DNA of 5,746 nucleotides from UBA5232 sp964557565 (GCA_964557565.1 CAZLAH010000024.1:1-5746), one strand, 5' to 3'; shown: positions 1 through 5,680, counted from the first letter of the stretch. A program made the numbers and translations. Notes: a model not told the origin generated them from the sequence alone.

Positions 1-54
1 CCCGCAACCTTCTCAGTGACAGTGAGATGCTCTAACCAATTGAGCTACCACTCC
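1..54 (-). tRNA. tRNA-Asp (anticodon GTC), 3' part cut off by the window edge
   Basis: Read on the minus strand, the gene starts at 54 with the acceptor strand GGAGTGG. A typical D-arm follows (TAGCTC, AATTGGTTAGA, GAGC). The anticodon arm is TCTCA / CTGTCAC / TGAGA, with anticodon GTC at 20-18, which reads Asp codons GAC and GAU. The 5-nt variable loop AGGTT and the first T-stem bases GCGGG follow, and then the window ends. The rest of the T-arm, the 3' acceptor strand and CCA (encoded or not) are outside. The intact 5' half and the extended -10 promoter just upstream argue for a working gene. Confidence 0.93.
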
Positions 55-64
55 AAACTTAAAA

Positions 65-93
65 AGTATATCAAACTATCTCCTAAATAACAA
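65..93 (-). promoter_or_regulatory. Promoter of the tRNA-Asp gene
   Basis: On the minus strand there is TTGTTA (93-88), a 17-nt spacer and TATACT (70-65), preceded by TGA. That gives an extended -10 of the form TGnTATACT. Transcription would start near 58, only about 4 nt before the mature tRNA end at 54. The spacing and both hexamers fit a sigma-70-type promoter. It lies back to back with the promoter of the diguanylate cyclase gene. Confidence 0.6.
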
Positions 94-102
94 CAAACAC
101 CA

Positions 103-131
103 TTGTACTACACATATATTGGTGATATCAT
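103..131 (+). promoter_or_regulatory. Promoter of the GGDEF gene, placing transcription start just before ATG 142
   Basis: TTGTAC (103-108), a 17-nt spacer and TATCAT (126-131) form the promoter, with TGA directly before the -10 (extended -10, TGnTATCAT). Transcription would begin near 138, leaving a leader of about 4 nt before ATG 142. This matters for the start call: the in-frame upstream TTG at 103 lies inside the -35 box and could not be translated from this promoter. Confidence 0.5.
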
Positions 132-141
132 TATCCCTAAC

Positions 142-1041
142 ATGAAAACAATCCAGAAAGCCATATCTCACTTCCTCGATATCGCCATACTCAAAATAGA
201 CAACGAAGACAATATCACAGAAATCATTGTAAACACACACTCCAAATTAAAAATATCCCAAGGTACAAACATATACAAAATATTTTCCACAGAAGAAAAG
301 TTTAGACTTAAAAGAGTCCTTGAATCTGCCTTGGATGTAAAAAAGAAATACATGGAATTAAACAAAAAACTAGGAGTAAACGAATATGTAGATGTAAAAC
401 TATTTGAAAGTGAAAAAGAAAGATACCTCTTCATACAATTCTTTGAATCAAACAGAGAAAGAGAAGTAATGTATGACAGATACATAGAGAGATTAACAAA
501 TCTCTCTGAAAGAGATCCTCTAACAAAGGTACTTAACAGACAAGGATTTGAAGAAAAAGTAAAAAGACTCATATCTAAAAGTGACCCTCTAAAGAAGCTA
601 GGCATTGTATATGTAGATATCGACAAATTAAAAACAATTAATGATACATATGGTCATGAAATGGGTGACAAAGCAATACTAAATATATCTAAAATACTTG
701 TGTCGACAACAAGAGAGAGAGATCTAATAGCTAGGATGGGAGGAGATGAATTTGTAATTGTAGTAGAAGAAATGACAGGATCTAAAAGTACAGCATATGG
801 ATTAGCAAGCAGATTGCTAAAAGCAACAGCAAATCATCAGGAAGAAAAATATTCAACAACACTCTCAATGGGTGTACACATACTAGAAGTAGGAAAAATA
901 TCCTGTTGTTTTAAAGATCAAGAAAAATTCGTATCACTATGGTCTGAAGAAATTAAAAAAGCAGACCAAGCAGCATACACTTCTAAAACAGAAGGTAGAA
1001 ACAGAATATCTGTAACTAAGGAATACTCAAAATATTACTAA
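142..1041 (+). CDS. PAS-like/GGDEF diguanylate cyclase
   Basis: A predicted cytosolic enzyme that makes c-di-GMP from two GTP. From ATG 142 it is 299 aa with no membrane segment or signal peptide. Residues about 5-110 look like a PAS-type sensor fold (alternating strands and helices). A short charged helical linker and then the GGDEF domain (about 125-290) follow. Visible motifs are RDPLTKVLNRQGF, the Mg/GTP segment YVDIDKLKTINDTYGH, and an intact active loop MGGDEF (GGDEF at 200-204). RERD lies exactly five residues before it and matches the RxxD product-inhibition site, so an active, feedback-inhibited cyclase is likely. The C-terminal LSMGV and TEGRNR motifs complete the fold. An in-frame TTG at 103 would add 13 residues, but it falls in the -35 box and has no ribosome site, so ATG 142 is preferred. 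No Shine-Dalgarno is visible. The sensor ligand is unknown. Confidence 0.9.
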   Translation: MKTIQKAISHFLDIAILKIDNEDNITEIIVNTHSKLKISQGTNIYKIFSTEEKFRLKRVLESALDVKKKYMELNKKLGVNEYVDVKLFESEKERYLFIQFFESNREREVMYDRYIERLTNLSERDPLTKVLNRQGFEEKVKRLISKSDPLKKLGIVYVDIDKLKTINDTYGHEMGDKAILNISKILVSTTRERDLIARMGGDEFVIVVEEMTGSKSTAYGLASRLLKATANHQEEKYSTTLSMGVHILEVGKISCCFKDQEKFVSLWSEEIKKADQAAYTSKTEGRNRISVTKEYSKYY

Positions 1042-1361
1042 CTTAAATGTCTCTCAATAGTCTCCTTGTATGTATCCTTTGATTGTGCTCCTATTAATGT
1101 TTCTACAACATCACCATTCTTGAAAACAAAAACAGCAGGTATACTCATAATCTGAAACTCCATTGCCAAACCACTCTCCTCATCAACATTTACCTTCGCA
1201 ATCTTTGCCTTGCCTTCCATCTCTGCAGCTAGCTCTTCCATAACTGGAGTTAACATCTGACATGGTCCACACCATGGTGCCCAGAAATCAACAAGTGCAA
1301 CACCATCAAATTCTTTTATCTCACTCTTGAATGTATCGTCTTTTAAATGAAGTAGTGCCAT
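1038..1361 (-). CDS. trxA: Thioredoxin
   Basis: A 107-aa single-domain cytosolic thioredoxin, the usual length for the family; it reduces protein disulfides and is recharged by thioredoxin reductase (not in the window). The active site is WCGPC at 30-34 (Cys31, Cys34), preceded by VDFWAP with the buried Asp25. The cis-proline is Pro75 in MSIPAVFVFKNG. There is no signal peptide or membrane anchor. The ATG at 1361 gives the canonical N-terminus. No Shine-Dalgarno is seen just upstream. The stop codon TAG overlaps the stop codon of the convergent GGDEF gene by 4 bp, so the two mRNAs must overlap at their 3' ends unless termination is inside the genes. It is transcribed divergently from tsaC-tsaE, probably from the extended -10 at 1430-1438. 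The symbol is by family resemblance. Confidence 0.95.
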   Translation of the reverse strand: MALLHLKDDTFKSEIKEFDGVALVDFWAPWCGPCQMLTPVMEELAAEMEGKAKIAKVNVDEESGLAMEFQIMSIPAVFVFKNGDVVETLIGAQSKDTYKETIERHLS

Positions 1362-1390
1362 AATATATGTGTACTAAACTTAAAAACATT

Positions 1391-1416
1391 GGAATATGGG
1401 CATTTCAATATATTCC
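1391..1416. repeat. Inverted repeat GGAATAT-N12-ATATTCC in the trx/tsaC-tsaE gap
   Basis: Perfect 7-bp arms, GGAATAT (1391-1397) and ATATTCC (1410-1416), are separated by 12 bp. The dyad lies just upstream of the plus-strand -10 box (1420-1425), where a -35 box would be, and inside the predicted 5' leader of thioredoxin. It could be a regulator operator or a leader hairpin; the sequence does not decide between them. Confidence 0.5.
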
Positions 1417-1419
1417 TAG

Positions 1420-1425
1420 TATAAT
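1420..1425 (+). promoter_or_regulatory. -10 box of tsaC-tsaE
   Basis: A perfect TATAAT sits 12 nt before ATG 1438, so transcription would start near 1432 with a leader of about 6 nt. No good -35 hexamer is visible at 16-18 bp (TGGGCA at 1397-1402 is weak). This box is the left arm of the palindrome GTATAAT-ACAT-ATTATAC (1419-1436). Confidence 0.45.
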
Positions 1426-1429
1426 ACAT

Positions 1430-1438
1430 ATTATACCA
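1430..1438 (-). promoter_or_regulatory. Extended -10 box of thioredoxin
   Basis: On the minus strand 1438-1430 reads TGGTATAAT, a perfect extended -10 (TGnTATAAT). Transcription would start near 1423, giving thioredoxin a leader of about 60 nt that includes the 1391-1416 dyad. It is the right arm of the same palindrome as the tsaC-tsaE -10 box and overlaps that gene's first base. No strong -35 is seen, as is usual for extended -10 promoters. Confidence 0.45.
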
Positions 1439-2526
1439 TGAACATAGTAGACATAAAAAAAGAAAAACAATTATCAATTAAAGAAGCCGTAAAAGTATTG
1501 AAAAACGGTGGACTAATCATATACCCAACTGAAACATGCTATGGACTTGGAGGAGATGCTACAAATCCAAAAGCATTGGAAAAGATAATGAAATACAAAA
1601 AACTAAGAGGATCTAAACCAATATCCATAGCAGTAGCTAACAAAACAATGGCACAACAGTACGTAGAACTAAATGAAACAGCTAACAACATATACAAAAA
1701 CTATCTACCAGGACCAATTACTGTAATATCATTTAACAAAGGACAACTAGTACCACCAGTAGCCTCAATACAAGGAACTGTAGGAGTAAGATACCCTGAT
1801 TACAAATTTACGCTAGAACTAATTAAGGAATTTGGTAAACCAATTACAGCAACATCAGCAAATGTATCATACAAATCACCACCATACAGTATAGAGACCT
1901 TGGTAAAAGATTTACCTAAGAAAAGTTTAAACCTCATTGACTTGTTCTTAGATGCTGGAGAACTACCAAAGAATCAACCATCTACAGTACTAGATACTAC
2001 AATGAATGAATTGGCAGTACTTAGACAGGGTAAGGTAGAGTTTGAGAACGCATTAATCAAGAACAAGAAGAGAGAGGAAATTGAGACTGCTACAACAGAA
2101 GGAACAATACATTTTGGGAAAACATTTACAAAGAAATATCTCTCACTAAATACTCCATGCGTCATAGCTTTAAGTGGAGAACTAGGAGCAGGTAAAACAC
2201 AGTTTGCAAAGGGAGTAGGAGGACAGTTAGGAGTAAAAGAGGTTGTTAATTCTCCAACATATACCATAATCAATGAATATCCATATATGTTTAACAAAAG
2301 AAAAATGATATTAGCTCACATGGATACATGGAGATTGGAAGGTGAAGAATTGGAGAAATCAGGATTAATACAACATCTAGAAAAAGGAAATATTGTAATC
2401 ATAGAATGGGCAGACAAATTCTACCAAGAAATATCTGCACTCTGTGACAATATGAATATACCAATGTACAAAGTAGTAATTAAATACATATCACTTGAAA
2501 GAAGGAGTATAGAAATATATGAATAA
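1438..2526 (+). CDS. TsaC-TsaE fusion protein, t6A tRNA modification
   Basis: One 362-aa protein with two t6A enzymes in series. Residues about 8-205 are a TsaC/YrdC domain, which makes threonylcarbamoyl-AMP from threonine, bicarbonate and ATP. Motifs: YPTETCYGLGGDA (29-41), KLRGSKPISI (55-64), YLPGPITVI, VGVRYPDY, ITATSANVS, STVLD, LRQGKV. A lysine-rich linker (about 205-220) follows. Residues about 220-360 are a TsaE domain, the P-loop ATPase that drives the TsaB-TsaD complex: Walker A GELGAGKT (247-254), NSPTYTI (271-277), HMDTWRL (294-300; HxDxYR is usual) and IIEWAD. The Sua5 C-terminal domain of longer TsaC homologues is absent and TsaE occupies that place. All key motifs are present and the frame is unbroken, so this is a true fusion, not two misread genes. 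tsaD overlaps by 8 bp downstream. ATG 1438 gives a normal TsaC N-terminus; the leader is very short. Confidence 0.92.
   Translation: MNIVDIKKEKQLSIKEAVKVLKNGGLIIYPTETCYGLGGDATNPKALEKIMKYKKLRGSKPISIAVANKTMAQQYVELNETANNIYKNYLPGPITVISFNKGQLVPPVASIQGTVGVRYPDYKFTLELIKEFGKPITATSANVSYKSPPYSIETLVKDLPKKSLNLIDLFLDAGELPKNQPSTVLDTTMNELAVLRQGKVEFENALIKNKKREEIETATTEGTIHFGKTFTKKYLSLNTPCVIALSGELGAGKTQFAKGVGGQLGVKEVVNSPTYTIINEYPYMFNKRKMILAHMDTWRLEGEELEKSGLIQHLEKGNIVIIEWADKFYQEISALCDNMNIPMYKVVIKYISLERRSIEIYE
2501..2507 (+). promoter_or_regulatory. Shine-Dalgarno of tsaD
   Basis: GAAGGAG at 2501-2507, 11 nt before ATG 2519 and inside the last codons of tsaC-tsaE, is the clearest ribosome binding site in the window. 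It supports the tsaD start and translation of an internal operon gene, in contrast to the near-leaderless first genes. Confidence 0.75.
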
Positions 2527-3583
2527 CGAACCATTGATAATAGCTTTTGATACAAGTTGTGATGATACCTCCGTAGCTGTACTTAGAGGTAGAAGAGTAC
2601 TTTCTAGTGTAGTATCTTCTCAAGTAGAAATACATGCACAGTGGGGTGGTGTAGTACCTGATATCGCAAGGAGAGAGCATGAGAAGAATTTACCTTTGGT
2701 ATATGGTGAAGCATTGAAGAAAGCTAAGGTAAGCATAGAAGATATTGAATATATTTCTGCTACATATGGTCCTGGTTTAGCTATTGATCTAGAAGTAGGT
2801 TTAAACTTTGCTAAAGATCTTTCCATTAAATATAACAAACCATTCATACCTGTAAACCATATGGAAGGACATCTTCTTTCTGGATTGTTGTTGAATTCCA
2901 AAGGAAAAGGTTTAGTAGAAAATGATGTAGATGATCTTTTCCCTGCATTGGGATTACTAATTTCAGGAAAACATACAGAATTAATACATTCTCCTAAGAT
3001 TGGAGAGTACAAAAAGCTTGGAGAAACAGTAGATGATGCTGCAGGAGAAGCTTTTGACAAAGTAAGTAGAATGCTTAATTTCGGGTATCCAGGTGGTCCA
3101 GTAATATGTGAGTTTGCTAAGAAGGGTAAATCGGGGGAGATATCTTTTACTGTACCAATGAAGAATTCAAATGATATGAATTTTAGTTACTCTGGTCTTA
3201 AGACAGCAGCTTTGTACAAGACAAAGGAGTTAAGGGAATCAGGTATTCCAGAGAAGGAATGGGTATATGATTTTTGTAGAGGATTTTTAGATACAGTTAA
3301 AGAATCTTTAAGAATTAAATTAGAAATGGCCTTAAACAAAGTGCCAGAAGTAAAGACACTTTTCGTCGGTGGTGGAGTTTTTAACAGTGAGGAGATATTG
3401 AGATATATTGGGAATATATCAAAGGAAAATGGTTTGAAGTTTGTATATTCAGATCCTGTGTACAGGGGAGACAATGCAGCTATGATAGGTATTGTTGCGT
3501 ACTACAAGTCAATGAGAAAAGAATACATAATTAATACAAAAGATATTGAAAAGATAGATAGGGATCCTAGACTAAGCTTGTAA
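2519..3583 (+). CDS. tsaD: TsaD, tRNA N6-threonylcarbamoyladenosine transferase
   Basis: A 354-aa cytosolic enzyme that transfers the threonylcarbamoyl group from TC-AMP to A37 of ANN-decoding tRNAs. It has the ASKHA fold with motifs in order: FDTSCDDTSVA (10-20; ETSCDETS is usual), HAQWGGVVPDIARREH (39-54), GPGLAIDLEVG (84-94), the metal-binding NHMEGH (113-118; His114, His118), SGKHTEL (149-155; SGGHTEL is usual), DDAAGEAFDKV (172-182), YPGGP (190-194), FSYSGLKTA (222-230), GGGVFNS (284-290) and RGDNAAM (316-322) with metal ligand Asp318. All metal ligands are present and the length is slightly above the bacterial norm. It starts at ATG 2519, overlapping the TsaC-TsaE stop by 8 bp behind a GAAGGAG site, so the two are translationally linked. 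TsaB, its usual bacterial partner, is not adjacent. The substitutions place it in a divergent branch of the family, not in a non-functional one. Confidence 0.95.
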   Translation: MNNEPLIIAFDTSCDDTSVAVLRGRRVLSSVVSSQVEIHAQWGGVVPDIARREHEKNLPLVYGEALKKAKVSIEDIEYISATYGPGLAIDLEVGLNFAKDLSIKYNKPFIPVNHMEGHLLSGLLLNSKGKGLVENDVDDLFPALGLLISGKHTELIHSPKIGEYKKLGETVDDAAGEAFDKVSRMLNFGYPGGPVICEFAKKGKSGEISFTVPMKNSNDMNFSYSGLKTAALYKTKELRESGIPEKEWVYDFCRGFLDTVKESLRIKLEMALNKVPEVKTLFVGGGVFNSEEILRYIGNISKENGLKFVYSDPVYRGDNAAMIGIVAYYKSMRKEYIINTKDIEKIDRDPRLSL

Positions 3584-3588
3584 TTGTT

Positions 3589-3611
3589 AAATACACAATG
3601 TAGTGTATTTT
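3589..3611 (+). terminator. Terminator-like hairpin after tsaD
   Basis: A perfect 8-bp stem, AAATACAC (3589-3596) and GTGTATTT (3603-3610), with a 6-nt loop, lies 5 nt after the tsaD stop and runs into TTTT (3608-3611). The stem is AT-rich and the T-run short, so it is a weak intrinsic terminator at best. Being symmetrical, it could also help stop transcripts coming from the convergent DUF3800 gene. Confidence 0.45.
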
Positions 3612-3635
3612 GGTGTATAATATGACTACAAAGAT

Positions 3636-3696
3636 CTAGTGTCCGAACTGTTACCGCATGGTGGCGTTCTTAGACAAGCACTAAGATAGGCACTAG
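3636..3696. other. Structured GC-richer element, possible small RNA or repeat element
   Basis: About half of these 61 bases are G or C, against roughly a third around them. Outer arms CTAGTG-T-CC (3636-3644) and GG-CACTAG (3689-3696) pair with one bulged base. Inside is a 5-bp stem CTTAG (3669-3673)/CTAAG (3681-3685) with a 7-nt loop, and a short ACC/GGT stem (3653-3662) with a GCAT loop. The right arm overlaps the DUF3800 stop codon. The left motif is also repeated directly at the right end (CTAGTGTCCGAACT at 3636-3649, CTAGGTCGAACT at 3693-3704). It does not fold as a tRNA. It may be the 3' UTR or terminator of the DUF3800 mRNA, a small RNA, or a small repeat element; its identity is unknown. 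Confidence 0.4.
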
Positions 3697-4334
3697 GTCG
3701 AACTTTCTCCAAATATCCATTCCTCTTCGATTCTTCTTTTTATTATTTGTTTGTATATTGTGCTATCATTCTTCTCGTCTTGATAACTTCTACGTATGCT
3801 TCCTGCAATCATATCGGCTAATTGTATTAGTGAATTATCTTTTGAATCTACAAATTGTATGTTTCTCATAACTTTTCTTTGGGAATTAATATTCAAATAT
3901 TGCCTAAGGTATACCTGAAATGCTTTCTTAAATTTTCTCTCTCCAATACTATCCAATCGTAGTTTTGCATCTTTAAGAAATTTGCGATTATGCTCAAGTA
4001 GTTGTTTCAAAAAGTACTGATAGTAGAAAGTTGTTTCTTTTTTAAGGTGAAGTGATTTAACAAGATCTTTTTGAACAACTATAGCTCTAACTCTGAATTT
4101 GCAGTATTTTACCGCTGTTAAGAAGTCTAAACGTTCTTGTTTATCAAGCTTATTGAACTTTATTTCTGATCTTAATGATGGGTTTCTTTTCTTCTTAAAA
4201 TCATCGATAATTTTATCAGTAACCTCTGCATCAAACTCGTTGTCGAAGATTATTAGGGCAATGATAAAGGAGCGACTAGATCCTTGTCTTGTTTTAAAGC
4301 CAGCATCACCAGATTCATCTATGAAAACAATCAT
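3693..4334 (-). CDS. DUF3800 domain protein, predicted RNase H-like nuclease
   Basis: A 213-aa, lysine- and arginine-rich soluble protein. It opens with the DUF3800 signature MIVFIDESGDAGF (Asp6, Glu7, Asp10) on a first strand, then has SEIKF (Glu57) and a C-terminal VDSKDNSLIQLADMIAGS (Asp163, Asp174). Acidic residues at these positions are the expected metal ligands of the RNase H-like fold proposed for the family. No member's physiological role is known to me; relatives occur in phages, mobile DNA and defence regions, but no such neighbour is visible here. The start is set at ATG 4334: an upstream TTG at 4340 would add only two residues and lies against the -10 box, and the family motif begins right at the ATG. 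The stop TAG lies in the right arm of the 3636-3696 element. It is on the same strand as enolase, 74 bp downstream of it, with its own -10 box. Confidence 0.85.
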   Translation of the reverse strand: MIVFIDESGDAGFKTRQGSSRSFIIALIIFDNEFDAEVTDKIIDDFKKKRNPSLRSEIKFNKLDKQERLDFLTAVKYCKFRVRAIVVQKDLVKSLHLKKETTFYYQYFLKQLLEHNRKFLKDAKLRLDSIGERKFKKAFQVYLRQYLNINSQRKVMRNIQFVDSKDNSLIQLADMIAGSIRRSYQDEKNDSTIYKQIIKRRIEEEWIFGESST

Positions 4335-4339
4335 GTACA

Positions 4340-4345
4340 ATTATA
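4340..4345 (-). promoter_or_regulatory. -10 box of the DUF3800 gene, implying a leaderless mRNA
   Basis: On the minus strand 4345-4340 is a perfect TATAAT, only 5 nt before ATG 4334. A start 6-7 nt downstream falls on the ATG itself, giving a leaderless transcript. No convincing -35 is seen at 17 bp (CACTAC). It lies in the 74-bp gap after enolase, where I find no clear terminator, so read-through from enolase is also possible. Confidence 0.4.
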
Positions 4346-4408
4346 CTGTAACAATATGATTGGTAGTGTAGATTTAATGTGTTTCTATCCTATTTTGATT
4401 CTTTGATG

Positions 4409-5680
4409 TTATTTCTTTAATATTTCTTCTATCTTCAACAACCTATTGTATTTAGCTAACCTCTCACCTCTACTTACGCCTCCAAATTTACTTTGGTTTG
4501 CAGGTGTACCAATTACTAAATCAGCAATGAAATCATCATTTGTTTCTCCACTCCTATGTGATACTACTGCACTCATACCGTTATCTATAGCCATCCTAAT
4601 GGCATCTAATGTCTCTGATACAGTACCTATCTGGTTAAGCTTAATTAATACAGAATTCATAGATTTCATCTCTATACCATTTTGTATTAATTTTGTATTA
4701 GTTGTTAAAAGATCATCTCCAACTATTTGAAACTTCCCTCCAAACTCGTTAGTAAATTCTGCCCATCCATCCCAATCACCCTGTTCAAGAGGGTCTTCTA
4801 CTGAGAATATTGGATATTTAATATACCAATCTCTCTGCACGGCTAACCATTCATCTTTGTCTAGCTCCTTGTTTTCACTTTGTAATACATATTTCCCATC
4901 CTTGAAGAATTCTGAAGCTGCAATATCAAGTGCAAAAGAGAAATCTTCTCCTACTTTCATACCGCTCTTCTCGATACTCTCAATTATCATATCAAAAGCG
5001 TCCTGATTACTTTCTAACTCCTTTGGAGCATATGCACCCTCATATCCTAAACCTACAGAAAAGCCTCTCTCATCTAAAACATCGTGTAATGTATGGAAGA
5101 CCTCTGTACATTTTCTTAATGATTCTTCAAATGATCCGAACTTCTCAGCATTAGGCACGATCATATATTCCTGTATATCCGTTGCCCAGTTACCATGTTT
5201 GCCACCTTCCATGACTAATACTTGTGGAGTAGGTAGAACGAATTTCTTTTCGCTATATTCTTTGTCCCAATATATCATTCCAAGATATTCGTAAAGGTTT
5301 AATCCAATTTCATTTGAGACTGCTCTTGCAAATGCCATGGAGCAGGAAAGTATTGTGTTACCACCAAAGTTACTTTTGTTTTCAGTACCGTCTTCTTTGA
5401 TGAGTAGGTCATCAAAATCTTTCTGACTTTCAAAATCTTTGTCTACTATCAAGGCTTTTATTTTTGTATTTACCAAATTAACAGCATTTAAAACACCTTT
5501 ACCATGGTATCTAGTAGTATCTTTGTCTCTTAATTCTAGTACCTCTGTTTTGCCTGTAGATGCACCTGATGGTACTTCTGCAACTCCTTTGATTCCACTT
5601 AGTAATTCTATTTCTGTAGATATTGTAGGTATTCCTCTAGAATCTAGTATCTCTCTTGCATGTATATCTTTTATCTTCAT
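4409..5680 (-). CDS. eno: Enolase (phosphopyruvate hydratase), divergent
   Basis: A 423-aa cytosolic glycolytic enzyme interconverting 2-phosphoglycerate and phosphoenolpyruvate; length is normal. Family landmarks: ILDSRGIPT (11-19), the mobile loop PSGASTG (37-43), GGKH (159-162; His162), QEYM (Glu171), TEVFH, Glu214 in YEGAYAP, metal ligands Asp252 (LDIAASEFF), Glu295 (SVEDP) and Asp322 (VGDDLLTTN), catalytic base Lys347 (LIKLNQIGT), SHRSGET (374-380), Lys398 and SRGERLAKYN. All catalytic and metal residues are present. Three normally constant segments differ: NGGxHA is EGGKHG (158-163), GDEGGFAP is GYEGAYAP (212-219), and the segment before Lys398 reads NQSKFGG where (G)QIKTGAP is usual. 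It is probably active but from a divergent enolase branch. ATG 5680 gives the standard N-terminus (KIKDIHAREILDSRG). A weak GGGA lies 7 nt before the ATG. Confidence 0.96.
   Translation of the reverse strand: MKIKDIHAREILDSRGIPTISTEIELLSGIKGVAEVPSGASTGKTEVLELRDKDTTRYHGKGVLNAVNLVNTKIKALIVDKDFESQKDFDDLLIKEDGTENKSNFGGNTILSCSMAFARAVSNEIGLNLYEYLGMIYWDKEYSEKKFVLPTPQVLVMEGGKHGNWATDIQEYMIVPNAEKFGSFEESLRKCTEVFHTLHDVLDERGFSVGLGYEGAYAPKELESNQDAFDMIIESIEKSGMKVGEDFSFALDIAASEFFKDGKYVLQSENKELDKDEWLAVQRDWYIKYPIFSVEDPLEQGDWDGWAEFTNEFGGKFQIVGDDLLTTNTKLIQNGIEMKSMNSVLIKLNQIGTVSETLDAIRMAIDNGMSAVVSHRSGETNDDFIADLVIGTPANQSKFGGVSRGERLAKYNRLLKIEEILKK

Noticed and set aside
103..141. TTG start at 103 extending the GGDEF protein by 13 residues
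   Set aside because: The TTG lies in a good -35 box with a correctly spaced extended -10 downstream, and the extra residues have no family meaning; ATG 142 fits better.
168..626. Long minus-strand open frame opposite the GGDEF gene
   Set aside because: Serine- and phenylalanine-rich translation typical of the antisense of an AT-rich gene; no motif, ribosome site or promoter. The same applies to the open frames opposite tsaC-tsaE, tsaD, DUF3800 and enolase.
2065..2085. Internal translation start that would release TsaE alone
   Set aside because: An AGAGAGG stretch lies before Ile215, but the only in-frame codon there is ATT with too short a spacing, and the nearby TTG at 2081 is out of frame.
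3611..3624. Plus-strand promoter at TATAAT 3616-3621 as a firm feature
   Set aside because: The hexamer is perfect but there is no -35 at the right distance and no gene follows on that strand; kept only as a point in the 3636-3696 finding.
3636..3704. tRNA or integron attC site
   Set aside because: The arm CTTAG-N7-CTAAG resembles an anticodon arm, but there is no T-arm or standard acceptor spacing. The ends do not match attC core sites (RYYYAAC / GTTRRRY), and no integrase is present.
4335..4340. TTG start at 4340 for the DUF3800 protein
   Set aside because: It adds two residues only and touches the -10 box; the family motif begins at ATG 4334.
142..5680. Alternative genetic code (TGA as Gly or Trp)
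   Set aside because: No gene ends in TGA, but none has an in-frame TGA either, Gly is freely coded by GGN and Trp by TGG. Six genes with TAA or TAG stops are unsurprising in AT-rich DNA.
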